Positions 30,148-38,948 of a DNA stretch of 48,437 bases are shown piece after piece (within the stretch, counting starts at the first letter, position 1; each line of letters opens with the position of its first letter). The notes beneath the pieces were generated by a model. The model saw nothing but the letters and a program-made list of their open reading frames with translations, did not search any database and was not told the origin of the DNA. The DNA is taken from positions 1 to 48,437 of the forward strand of contig CACJLZ010000005.1 of assembly GCA_902594395.1 (NCBI GenBank), written 5' to 3'. This DNA is from an uncultured Pelagibacteraceae bacterium. Lineage in GTDB: Bacteria > Pseudomonadota > Alphaproteobacteria > Pelagibacterales > Pelagibacteraceae. The translations under genes were made by a program, and so were the position numbers.

Positions 30148-33145
30148 TTAATCTTTCACCTTCTTTATCTAAAAAAACTGGATCAGCTACAGTCACATTA
30201 ATGTTTTTATTTTCCATTGGTATAATTAATTTTTGTCCCAACATATTTTTTCCACCTTTAACAACACCTAATGCGATCGATTTTTTTAAATTTGGGCTAT
30301 AGTAACTTGAAGTAACATGACCCAGCATTTCAATTGGTGATTTTTTTATATCAGCAACTATCTGTGCGCCTTCCTCCAAAACTTCCTCAGGATTTTCTGT
30401 CAATAAACCAACCAATTGTTTTCTATCTTCTCTAATAGTATCAGATCTATATAATGATCTTTTTCCAATAAAATCATATTTCTTTTTACTTACTATCCAA
30501 TCCATCTGTAAATCAATTGGTGTCAGCGTTGCATCAGTATCTTGACCAACTATTATAAAACCTTTTTCTGCTCTTAATAAGTGCATCGTTTCTGTTCCAT
30601 AGGGCGTTATATTAAAATCTTTACCCGCTTCCATACATTTTTCCCAAACAGATTTACCAAAATTTGCTTGAATATTAATTTCATAACTATGTTCTCCAGT
30701 AAAACTAATTCTCATTACTCTACATTTAATGTTATTTATTTTCGCATTTTTAAATGACATATGTGGAAACTTTTCATCAGAAAGATCTAAATCAGGAATA
30801 ACTTTTGAAACAATTTTTTTACTATTAGGTCCACATACACTTATTGTAGCATAATGATCAGTTACAGATGATAAATAGACATCTAATTCAGGCCATTCTG
30901 TCTGAAGGTAGTCCTCAAGTTTCCCTAATACATTAGCCGCACCGCCAGTAGTAGTGGTCATAATGTAATGATTTTCACCTAGTCTAGTTGTAACGCCATC
31001 GTCATAAACCATTCCATCTTCATTTAACATTAAACCATAACGACATTTACCCACTGCTAGTTTTGACCAAGCATTAGTATAAACACGATTTAAAAATTCT
31101 GAGGCATCAGTGCCTTGAATATCAATTTTTCCTAACGTAGATGCATCTAGAATACCTGCTGAGTCTCTTGCAGCTTTACTTTCTCTTTGTACAGCTTGAT
31201 GCATATTTTCATTATCCTTAGGATAGTACCAAGCTCTTTTCCATTGGCCAACATTTTCAAATTCAGCATTGTTTGCAACATGCCAATCATGTATTGGAGT
31301 ACGTCTAAATATATCAAAAAATTCTCCTACATTTCTTCCAACAATAGTTCCAAAAGTAAGAGGTGTGTAAGGAGGCCTAAAAGTTGTGGTTCCATGTTCA
31401 CCCATTTTAGTTCCAGCTGTCTCTGAGATAATTCCAAGAGCATGCATATTACCAAGTTTCCCCTGATCAGTTCCCATACCAGTAGTAGTGTATCTTTTTA
31501 CATGTTCTATAGATCTAAACCCTTCTCTTAGAGCTAATTTAATATCTTTTGCAGTTGCATCGTTTTGATAATCAACAAAAGATTTGGTTTTACCTACGGG
31601 TTTGTCAGATGGTAATAACCAAATATTTCTTTTTAATAGATTTAGGCCTGAAACCGTTTCAATATTTTTGTATTCAGAATTATCAATATTAAGAAACTTT
31701 TTAATAGAAGATAAAGTATTTTTTATTATTTCATCCAAACCAAACTCTCCATTACAAGATCCAATACTTATTTGATCTGAAGGATAAACATTTGGAATAA
31801 ATATTTGGTCTTCATCTCTAAATTTTAATTTACCCCCTGATTGTGTAAACAAATGTACTGCCGGGGTCCAACCACCAGATACACCTAAACAATCACAATT
31901 TAACTTAGTTTTGTCACCAATTACTGTTTGACCATCTTTTGAAAGTTTCATGATGGATATTTTATTAATTCTTCTGTATCCGTAAGTATCAACAACAGAG
32001 TAGCCTTTATAAATTTTAATATTATTTTTCTCAACTTCGTATGAAATTTTAGAGTCAATTTGTTCTCTATTATCAATTATTGCATTAATCTTAATGCCTC
32101 TTTGAATTAAACTCATCGCTGTCTCATATACAGTGTCGTTATTAGTAAAAAGAATATTATTTTCACCACAAGCCACACCATATAAATCAATATATTTCTT
32201 AATTGCTGAAGATAACATTATCCCTGGGCGATCATTATTGTCGAATATTAAAGGCCTTTCGATTGAACCAGTGGCTGTGATTACTTTTTTTGCTCTAATC
32301 TTTAACAATCTTTGTCTTACTTTATTTTCTCTTTGATTAATCGGTAAATGATCAGTGAGATTTTCACGGGCCAATAAAAAGTTGTATCCATGATATGCTG
32401 CAACGCTAGTTCTTATTTTTATTTCTAAATTTTCTAATTTAGATATTTCGTTAATTTCTTTTTCTAACCATGAACTTGTTATTTGATTATTAATCTTTGA
32501 AAATTCTGAGTTATCATAAATAGAAGATCCTCCCAAATAAGATTTTTCATCAACTAAAAGAGTCTTAAAACCATTTTTAGCTGCCATTTTAGCTGCCATT
32601 ATTCCTGAAATACCTGCTCCGATAACTAAAACATCACAATGAATATATTTATGTTCATATATGTCTGGATCAGCTACTTTAGGTGATTTACCTAAACCCG
32701 CAGATTTTCTAATAAAGTATTCATACTTTTCCCAGAAACTTGCAGGCCACATAAAAGTTTTATAATAAAAACCTGCAGGTAAAATAGGGGATAATAGATT
32801 ATTAATCCCTCCAATATCAAAATTAACGCTAGGCCAACAATTTTGACTAGATGCAACTAAACCTTCATAAATTTCGACCTCTGTAGCTCTTACATTTGGT
32901 TCAGTTCTTGAGGAATTATCATGCAATTGAATAATTGCATTGGGTTCTTCAGAACCTGATGTCATAATTCCTCGAGGTCTATGATATTTGAAACTTCGTC
33001 CAACAAGATGAATTCCATTAGCCAACAAAGCTGATGCTAGAGTATCACCTTTAAAACCAAAATATGTTTTGTTATTAAATTTAAAAGAAACACGATAAGT
33101 CTCATCGATAAATTTGCTTGTTTTAAATCTTAAATTATTAGACAT
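30134..33145 (-). CDS. soxA: Sarcosine oxidase alpha subunit
   Basis: 1003 aa; VGRSFKYHRPRGIMTSGSEEPNAI; FAD motif VLVIGAGISGIMAAKMAAK; C-terminal GcvT-like folate domain. Confidence 0.95.
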   Translation of the reverse strand: MSNNLRFKTSKFIDETYRVSFKFNNKTYFGFKGDTLASALLANGIHLVGRSFKYHRPRGIMTSGSEEPNAIIQLHDNSSRTEPNVRATEVEIYEGLVASSQNCWPSVNFDIGGINNLLSPILPAGFYYKTFMWPASFWEKYEYFIRKSAGLGKSPKVADPDIYEHKYIHCDVLVIGAGISGIMAAKMAAKNGFKTLLVDEKSYLGGSSIYDNSEFSKINNQITSSWLEKEINEISKLENLEIKIRTSVAAYHGYNFLLARENLTDHLPINQRENKVRQRLLKIRAKKVITATGSIERPLIFDNNDRPGIMLSSAIKKYIDLYGVACGENNILFTNNDTVYETAMSLIQRGIKINAIIDNREQIDSKISYEVEKNNIKIYKGYSVVDTYGYRRINKISIMKLSKDGQTVIGDKTKLNCDCLGVSGGWTPAVHLFTQSGGKLKFRDEDQIFIPNVYPSDQISIGSCNGEFGLDEIIKNTLSSIKKFLNIDNSEYKNIETVSGLNLLKRNIWLLPSDKPVGKTKSFVDYQNDATAKDIKLALREGFRSIEHVKRYTTTGMGTDQGKLGNMHALGIISETAGTKMGEHGTTTFRPPYTPLTFGTIVGRNVGEFFDIFRRTPIHDWHVANNAEFENVGQWKRAWYYPKDNENMHQAVQRESKAARDSAGILDASTLGKIDIQGTDASEFLNRVYTNAWSKLAVGKCRYGLMLNEDGMVYDDGVTTRLGENHYIMTTTTGGAANVLGKLEDYLQTEWPELDVYLSSVTDHYATISVCGPNSKKIVSKVIPDLDLSDEKFPHMSFKNAKINNIKCRVMRISFTGEHSYEINIQANFGKSVWEKCMEAGKDFNITPYGTETMHLLRAEKGFIIVGQDTDATLTPIDLQMDWIVSKKKYDFIGKRSLYRSDTIREDRKQLVGLLTENPEEVLEEGAQIVADIKKSPIEMLGHVTSSYYSPNLKKSIALGVVKGGKNMLGQKLIIPMENKNINVTVADPVFLDKEGERLNAKL

Positions 33146-33146
33146 T

Positions 33147-33422
33147 TTATTTTACTGGTGGTTTTTCACCCATTTTATAGACAGCTTTTATTTGGTCGTT
33201 TGATGTATCTCTAACCATATTGAACCATTTTCTACAACCATGAACATGATTCCATCTTTCAAATTGAACTCCTTTTATGTTTTTTCTCATGAATAAATAT
33301 TCTGCCCATTCATCATCGCTAAGTTCAGTAGGTTGTTTTGGTCTTACTATGTGAGCTTCACCGCCAGCTTTAAATTCGCTTTGTTCTCTCTCACCACAAA
33401 AAGGACAATTAATCAAAAACAT
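33147..33422 (-). CDS. soxD: Sarcosine oxidase delta subunit
   Basis: INCPFCGEREQSEFKAGGEAHIVRP...ERWNHVHGCRKWFNMVRDT. Confidence 0.95.
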   Translation of the reverse strand: MFLINCPFCGEREQSEFKAGGEAHIVRPKQPTELSDDEWAEYLFMRKNIKGVQFERWNHVHGCRKWFNMVRDTSNDQIKAVYKMGEKPPVK

Positions 33423-34675
33423 TAGTGTGCAACAGCGGCTGCACCATGTTCATCAACTAGATCACCGCTTACAAATCTATTTATATTAAAGGCAGCATTT
33501 AACTTGTGAGGTTCATCATTTGCAATTGTGTGAGCAAATAAATCCCCTGAACCAGGTGTAGCTTTAAAACCTCCAGTTCCCCAACCACAATTAAAGTACA
33601 AACCCTTAATTGATGTTTTACTTATGATCGGACTTGCGTCAGGACATATGTCAACTATTCCACCCCACTGACGAAGCATTCTCATTCTGCTAAATATTGG
33701 ATATAGTTCTAAAATTGCATTTAAAGTTCCTTCCACAATATCATGACTTCCTTTTTGAGAGTAAGACACATAATCATCAGTTCCCGCTCCAATAACCAAT
33801 TCTCCCTTATCAGATTGGCTGACATATGCATGAACAGCGTTAGACATTACAACTGTATCTATTATTGGTTTTACTGGTTCAGACACCAAAGCTTGAAGTG
33901 GTTTACTTTCCAAAGGTAATTTCAATCCAGCCATATTCGCTATAACACTGGAGTGACCAGCTGCTACAACTCCAATTTTTTTTGTTTTTATAAATCCTTT
34001 AGTTGTCTCAATTCCTTCAACAGTATCACCATTTCTTTTTATTCCTTTTACCTCACAATTTTGGATTATATCCACACCCATCTCATCAGCACCTCTTGCA
34101 TACCCCCAAGCAACAGCATCATGCCTGGCTGTACCAGCTCTTCTTTGAAGAGTTCCGCCTAAAACCGGATAACGAATATCTTGTGAGGTATTTATAATTG
34201 GACAAAATTTTTTAACTTCTTCGGTGTTTAAATAAACTGCATCAATACCATTCAATCTATTTGCGTGAGTTCTTCTTTTTAAATCTCTAACATCTTGCAA
34301 ATTATGTGCAAGATTCATAACTCCTCTTTGACTAAACATAACATTATAATTTAATTCTTGAGATAAACCTTCCCAAATTTTAAGAGCATGGTCATATAGA
34401 CCAGCACTTGCATCCCATAAATAATTAGACCTAATTATTGTAGTATTTCGACCAGTATTTCCTCCTCCTATCCAACCTTTTTCAACAACAGCGATATTCT
34501 TCATGTTATGTTTTTTTGCTAGATAATAAGCAGTTGCAAGACCATGTCCTCCACCACCAACTATTATCGCATCATATTCTTTTTTAGGCTCAGGGTCTTT
34601 CCAAGCTTTCTCCCAATTTTCATGATAAGAAAAAGCGTTTTTAATAAGTGAAAATATTGAATACTTATTTTTCAT
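33422..34675 (-). CDS. soxB: Sarcosine oxidase beta subunit
   Basis: [53 protein letters not shown]. Confidence 0.96.
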   Translation of the reverse strand: MKNKYSIFSLIKNAFSYHENWEKAWKDPEPKKEYDAIIVGGGGHGLATAYYLAKKHNMKNIAVVEKGWIGGGNTGRNTTIIRSNYLWDASAGLYDHALKIWEGLSQELNYNVMFSQRGVMNLAHNLQDVRDLKRRTHANRLNGIDAVYLNTEEVKKFCPIINTSQDIRYPVLGGTLQRRAGTARHDAVAWGYARGADEMGVDIIQNCEVKGIKRNGDTVEGIETTKGFIKTKKIGVVAAGHSSVIANMAGLKLPLESKPLQALVSEPVKPIIDTVVMSNAVHAYVSQSDKGELVIGAGTDDYVSYSQKGSHDIVEGTLNAILELYPIFSRMRMLRQWGGIVDICPDASPIISKTSIKGLYFNCGWGTGGFKATPGSGDLFAHTIANDEPHKLNAAFNINRFVSGDLVDEHGAAAVAH

Positions 34676-34678
34676 AAT

Positions 34679-34716
34679 TATTGAATAATTACTTTATAAA
34701 TATTGATTATTCAATA
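34679..34716. repeat. 11-bp perfect inverted repeat in the soxB/tRNA-Ser intergenic region
   Basis: TATTGAATAAT (34679-34689) ... ATTATTCAATA (34706-34716); 16-nt spacer. Confidence 0.8.
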
Positions 34717-34739
34717 CAATCAGAAGTGACAAATTTATT

Positions 34740-34831
34740 GGAAGAGTGGGTGAGAGGCTGAAACCAGTCGTTTGCTAAATGACCGTGCGAGGAAACTTGT
34801 ACCGAGGGTTCGAATCCCTCCTCTTCCGCCA
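34740..34831 (+). tRNA. tRNA-Ser, anticodon GCU (34774-34776), CCA encoded
   Basis: Acceptor GGAAGAG/CTCTTCC, anticodon stem GTCGT/ATGAC with loop TTGCTAA, long variable arm, T arm GAGGG TTCGAAT CCCTC, GCCA end. Confidence 0.96.
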
Positions 34832-34834
34832 TTT

Positions 34835-37054
34835 TTAGTACAAAGGATCATCCTTAAAGAAGTTTATCATTGTAATCGGCTTTTGAGCTAAAATATAACG
34901 ATAGACGTTGTAGTTTTCGAGTACTCTTTGCACATAATTTCTTGTTTCTTTAAATTTGATTAATTCAATCCAATTTACATAATCAATTTGGTTCTTTTGT
35001 GGATTTTTATTTATTTTTTTCCAATATCTTACTCTTTTAGGTCCAGCATTATACGCCGCTATTGCAAACGGATAAGCGCCATCATATTCTAAAATTAGAC
35101 CAGCTATATAGTGAGAACCTAAATTGATATTATATTCTGCATCTCTTGTTAATCTAGATTTTGAATAAGGAAGTTTTGCTTGCTTAGCAACCACTTTAGC
35201 TGTGTAAGGCATAAGCTGCATTAATCCTTTTGCTCCTGCGTGACTGTTAGCACTTAAATCAAATTCACTTTCCTGTCTTATTATTGATAGTATAAATGCA
35301 GTATCAGGAATTTTTCTTCCATTTATATAATTGGGTGTACTTATAATTGGATAATTAAACTTGTTATGAAATCTTTTTTCGTAGGATGCAATTTTGGCTA
35401 TTTGAATAGCAAAATCAAATCTATCAATGCTTGTTGCTAATTCTGCTGCTAAAACTTCACTACCATTATTTATATCATCATTAGCCAAATGTCTTAAAAT
35501 ATGTTTTGTATATTTGTCTTCATTTAGCTCATCAAGAAGATAAATCGTTTTAACTAATTCTTTTTTAAAAAAGTAGTCTCTATATTCTTTTGAAACTTCA
35601 ATATCTTTAGATAATTCAAAAGGTTGATTGGGGTTTAACTCTATAAATGCTAATTGACCATAATATGTAGTTAGAAAATTAGATGCTTTACTAAACCATT
35701 CATTTGCTAATTCTTTTTTACCAAGTTTCTGATAAGTTTTGGCTAACCAATATGCTCCTCTAGATGTACTTATTGGATAACCAACATTGTTGTAAAAATT
35801 TTCAAAATGATCTTTTGCTAACAAAGGATCATCTAAAAAACTTAATGCTATCCATCCACTCATCCATTCTGCAGCAGCATATTCAGGTCCATCAGTCAAA
35901 GCGTGATTACTCGCAATTTTATATGCTAATTCATATTTCTTTTTATAAATTAATGATCTTGAAATAATTTCTCTTTCAAACCACCACTTATCTGGTCTTA
36001 CCAAATAATCTTTAGTATTTTTAATTTTTACTAAAATTTCAACAGAGCTATCAACTCTTCCTCTTTTTCTTCTCCATTTTAATCTATCGTAATTTAAACC
36101 TGCATCATTTTTAAATTTTGTTGGAACTTTAGAAATAGCATCATCTACTCCATAAGATTTACTCATTAACAATTGTCTAGCCGTATAAAGTAATTCGTAA
36201 TCTTTAGGTAAATATCTTAATAATCTTTTTAAATCCCAGTATTTATTATTCCAAGCTAAGTAATCCGCTCTTTTAATATAATCATCAGCATTGAGATACT
36301 TTTTAAATTTTTTTCTATAAAATCTTAATTCAGATTTACTCAGTTCTGCTGTAATCCAGCCTTCTTTAATATAAGATATACCTTTTTGTATGTTGCCGTT
36401 GAGAATTATACTTTCTCCAAGTATCATTTTCCCAAAACCACTTAAAGGTTCATCGGCACCAAACCAATCAATAATTTTTTTAGGTGAAATTGTGTCTGTA
36501 GAAAGCTTATGTTCTGCTAAATATTTTATTCTTCCTAATCTTGGATAATCTCCATTAGAGTCAATAAAAGTTTTGTAATCATAATACGAGGCCTTATTTC
36601 CTTTGGTGAGCAGGTGTCTCCATTGTATGAAATTATAAATTGATTTATCTTTAGCTCTTTTGGCAGTTTTCAATGCGGTAGGCCATTTTGCTTGTTTCAT
36701 TTCTGAAATAGCCTTTTTCGCAATTTCAAAATCTTTTTTATTATAATATTTGGATTTCTTTGCTGTATCGGTTTTTTTTGCTCCAGCGATTAAAGGTTTC
36801 TTTTTAGGTAAAATAATACCTAAATCTTTTTCAGCTTTTAATTTAATTTCCTTTTCAGGGTTTTTTTCAATTTCCTCTACTATTTTTTTAGGAATTGGTT
36901 TTGGCAGAGGTTTCATTACATCAATTAATAATTTTTGATCTTTTTGCTCTTTAGTCTGGATTGGTTTTTTTAGGGGTATTATTTCTGCAGAAAACAAAAT
37001 AGTAATAGTAGAGAAGAAAAATAAATTGATAAAAAATATTAATTTTTTTAGCAT
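34835..37054 (-). CDS. slt: Soluble lytic murein transglycosylase (Slt family)
   Basis: Signal peptide; alpha-helical U/L region; IPDTAFILSIIRQESEFDLSANSHAGAKGLMQLMPYTAKVVAKQ; AIAAYNAGPKRVRYW. Confidence 0.92.
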   Translation of the reverse strand: MLKKLIFFINLFFFSTITILFSAEIIPLKKPIQTKEQKDQKLLIDVMKPLPKPIPKKIVEEIEKNPEKEIKLKAEKDLGIILPKKKPLIAGAKKTDTAKKSKYYNKKDFEIAKKAISEMKQAKWPTALKTAKRAKDKSIYNFIQWRHLLTKGNKASYYDYKTFIDSNGDYPRLGRIKYLAEHKLSTDTISPKKIIDWFGADEPLSGFGKMILGESIILNGNIQKGISYIKEGWITAELSKSELRFYRKKFKKYLNADDYIKRADYLAWNNKYWDLKRLLRYLPKDYELLYTARQLLMSKSYGVDDAISKVPTKFKNDAGLNYDRLKWRRKRGRVDSSVEILVKIKNTKDYLVRPDKWWFEREIISRSLIYKKKYELAYKIASNHALTDGPEYAAAEWMSGWIALSFLDDPLLAKDHFENFYNNVGYPISTSRGAYWLAKTYQKLGKKELANEWFSKASNFLTTYYGQLAFIELNPNQPFELSKDIEVSKEYRDYFFKKELVKTIYLLDELNEDKYTKHILRHLANDDINNGSEVLAAELATSIDRFDFAIQIAKIASYEKRFHNKFNYPIISTPNYINGRKIPDTAFILSIIRQESEFDLSANSHAGAKGLMQLMPYTAKVVAKQAKLPYSKSRLTRDAEYNINLGSHYIAGLILEYDGAYPFAIAAYNAGPKRVRYWKKINKNPQKNQIDYVNWIELIKFKETRNYVQRVLENYNVYRYILAQKPITMINFFKDDPLY

Positions 37055-37097
37055 AATCTTTTAGTATATGAATCTACAAACTATGTTATAAGTATTT

Positions 37098-37979
37098 ATG
37101 TTCACAGGATCAAATGTTGCTTTAGTCACTCCGTTTAAAAATGATAAACTTGATGATGAAACTTACATTAAGTTAATCCATTTTCATATTGAAAATGGGA
37201 CAAATGGTTTGGTACCCGCTGGAACAACTGGTGAGTCCCCAACTTTAAGCCATGATGAGCATGAAAGAGTAATTGATTTATGTGTCAAGGAAAGTAATGG
37301 AAAATTGCCTGTATTTGCTGGCACAGGTTCAAACTCTACTGAGGAAGCAATTTCACTGACAACTCATGCTGAAAAAATGGGAGCAGATGGAGCTTTAATC
37401 GTCACACCATATTATAACAAACCTACCCAAGAGGGACTTTATCAACATTATAAAGCTATAAATGATAAATGTGGAATTCCAATTATCATTTACAACATTC
37501 CTGGAAGATCAGTAATCGACATGTCAGTTGAGACAATGGCAAGATTATTTGAATTAAAAAATATTATTGGAGTCAAGGATGCAACAGGGGATTTAACTAG
37601 AGTAGATAAAACATTAAAAAAATTAGGCAAAGAGTTTATACAATTAACAGGCAATGATGATAACGCGCTAGAGTTTAATAAAAAAGGTGGAGTAGGTGCT
37701 ATAAGTGTAACAGCTAACATTGCTCCAAAACTTTGTTCTGATTTCCAAAGATTTTCAAAGTCTAACAATGATAATGAAATTAAAGAGGCTGAGAGATTAA
37801 ATGAAATATTGCAGCCTGTCCATCATGCTATGTTTGTTGAAAGTAATCCAAGCCCAGTTAAGTATGCTGCAAAATTATTAGATTTATGTGATGACGATGT
37901 AAGATTACCATTAGTAAAAGTAACAGATGCTACTAAAGAAATTGTTAAAAAGGCTCTTCATACAGCTAAATTAATTTAA
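37098..37979 (+). CDS. dapA: 4-hydroxy-tetrahydrodipicolinate synthase
   Basis: [61 protein letters not shown]. Confidence 0.96.
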   Translation: MFTGSNVALVTPFKNDKLDDETYIKLIHFHIENGTNGLVPAGTTGESPTLSHDEHERVIDLCVKESNGKLPVFAGTGSNSTEEAISLTTHAEKMGADGALIVTPYYNKPTQEGLYQHYKAINDKCGIPIIIYNIPGRSVIDMSVETMARLFELKNIIGVKDATGDLTRVDKTLKKLGKEFIQLTGNDDNALEFNKKGGVGAISVTANIAPKLCSDFQRFSKSNNDNEIKEAERLNEILQPVHHAMFVESNPSPVKYAAKLLDLCDDDVRLPLVKVTDATKEIVKKALHTAKLI

Positions 37980-38449
37980 TGAACAAAAAAACCAATTCTG
38001 GTTTAAAAATAATATGTTTGAATAGAAAGGCTAGTTTTAATTATTTTTTTGAAGATTTATTAGAAGCTGGGATTGTCCTTAAAGGCTCTGAGATTAAATC
38101 AATTAGAGAAGGAAAAGTTAATATTGCAGATTCATATGCTGTTGAAAAAGATGGTGAGCTAATTTTAATTAATTCTCATATAGCATCTTATAAACAAGCC
38201 AGTTATTCTAATCATAATCCTACAGATGAAAGAAAGTTACTTTTAAATAAACGGGAAATAAATAAATTAATAGGAAAAATGCAAAGAGACGGTCTTACAA
38301 TTGTTCCCACTAAAATGTATTTTAAAAAAGGAAAAGCAAAAATTGAACTTGCGGTAGCAAAAGGAAAAAAACTTCATGACAAAAGAGCAAGTAAAAAGGA
38401 TAGGGATTGGAATCGTGATAAATCAAGATATTTTAGAAAATCAAGCTAA
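37979..38449 (+). CDS. smpB: SsrA-binding protein SmpB
   Basis: [64 protein letters not shown]. Confidence 0.98.
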   Translation: MNKKTNSGLKIICLNRKASFNYFFEDLLEAGIVLKGSEIKSIREGKVNIADSYAVEKDGELILINSHIASYKQASYSNHNPTDERKLLLNKREINKLIGKMQRDGLTIVPTKMYFKKGKAKIELAVAKGKKLHDKRASKKDRDWNRDKSRYFRKSS

Positions 38450-38927
38450 TCGTATCTACTTAGGTATAGGCTCAAATTTAGGAAACAGACGATACAAAAT
38501 TGAAAAAGCAAAGTATGAATTATCGTTGAGAAATATCAGGCTTGTCAAATCATCAAATTTTTATGAGAGTCTATCATGGCCAGATGAAAGCAAACCTAAA
38601 TATTTAAACATAGTCTTAGAAGTTAATTCTGATTTAAAACCTTTAGAATTACTTAAAGTATCCAAAGACATTGAAATCAGTCTCGGTCGTAAAAAAAGGT
38701 ATAAAAATGCCCCTCGAGAATGTGATATAGACATAATTGATTATAAAAGTAAAAAAATTAGTCAAAAAATCAATTTACCTCATCCAAGAATGCACAATAG
38801 AAATTTTGTTCTTTTTCCATTATTTGAATTAAATAAAAATTGGAAACACCCAATTTCCAAAGATCACATTAAAAAACTCATAATATCATTACCAAATAGA
38901 GACATAAGATCTATTAAACAAATCTGA
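38415..38927 (+). CDS. folK: HPPK (7,8-dihydro-6-hydroxymethylpterin pyrophosphokinase); start uncertain (GTG 38415 or ATG 38376)
   Basis: [52 protein letters not shown]. Confidence 0.9.
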   Translation: MINQDILENQANRIYLGIGSNLGNRRYKIEKAKYELSLRNIRLVKSSNFYESLSWPDESKPKYLNIVLEVNSDLKPLELLKVSKDIEISLGRKKRYKNAPRECDIDIIDYKSKKISQKINLPHPRMHNRNFVLFPLFELNKNWKHPISKDHIKKLIISLPNRDIRSIKQI

Positions 38928-38948
38928 ATTAATGATATAATAATAAGT

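Noticed and set aside
31187-32336. Small plus-strand ORFs within soxA
   Set aside because: Antisense of a strong soxA reading frame; no homology signal
33953-34197. Two overlapping small plus-strand ORFs in soxB
   Set aside because: Shadow ORFs, Ser/His-rich low complexity
34740-34831. tRNA-Ser gene as a possible mobile-element attachment site
   Set aside because: No integrase, no direct repeat of the tRNA 3' end, and core genes on both sides
37490-37768. 92-aa minus-strand ORF in dapA
   Set aside because: Shadow ORF over dapA coding region
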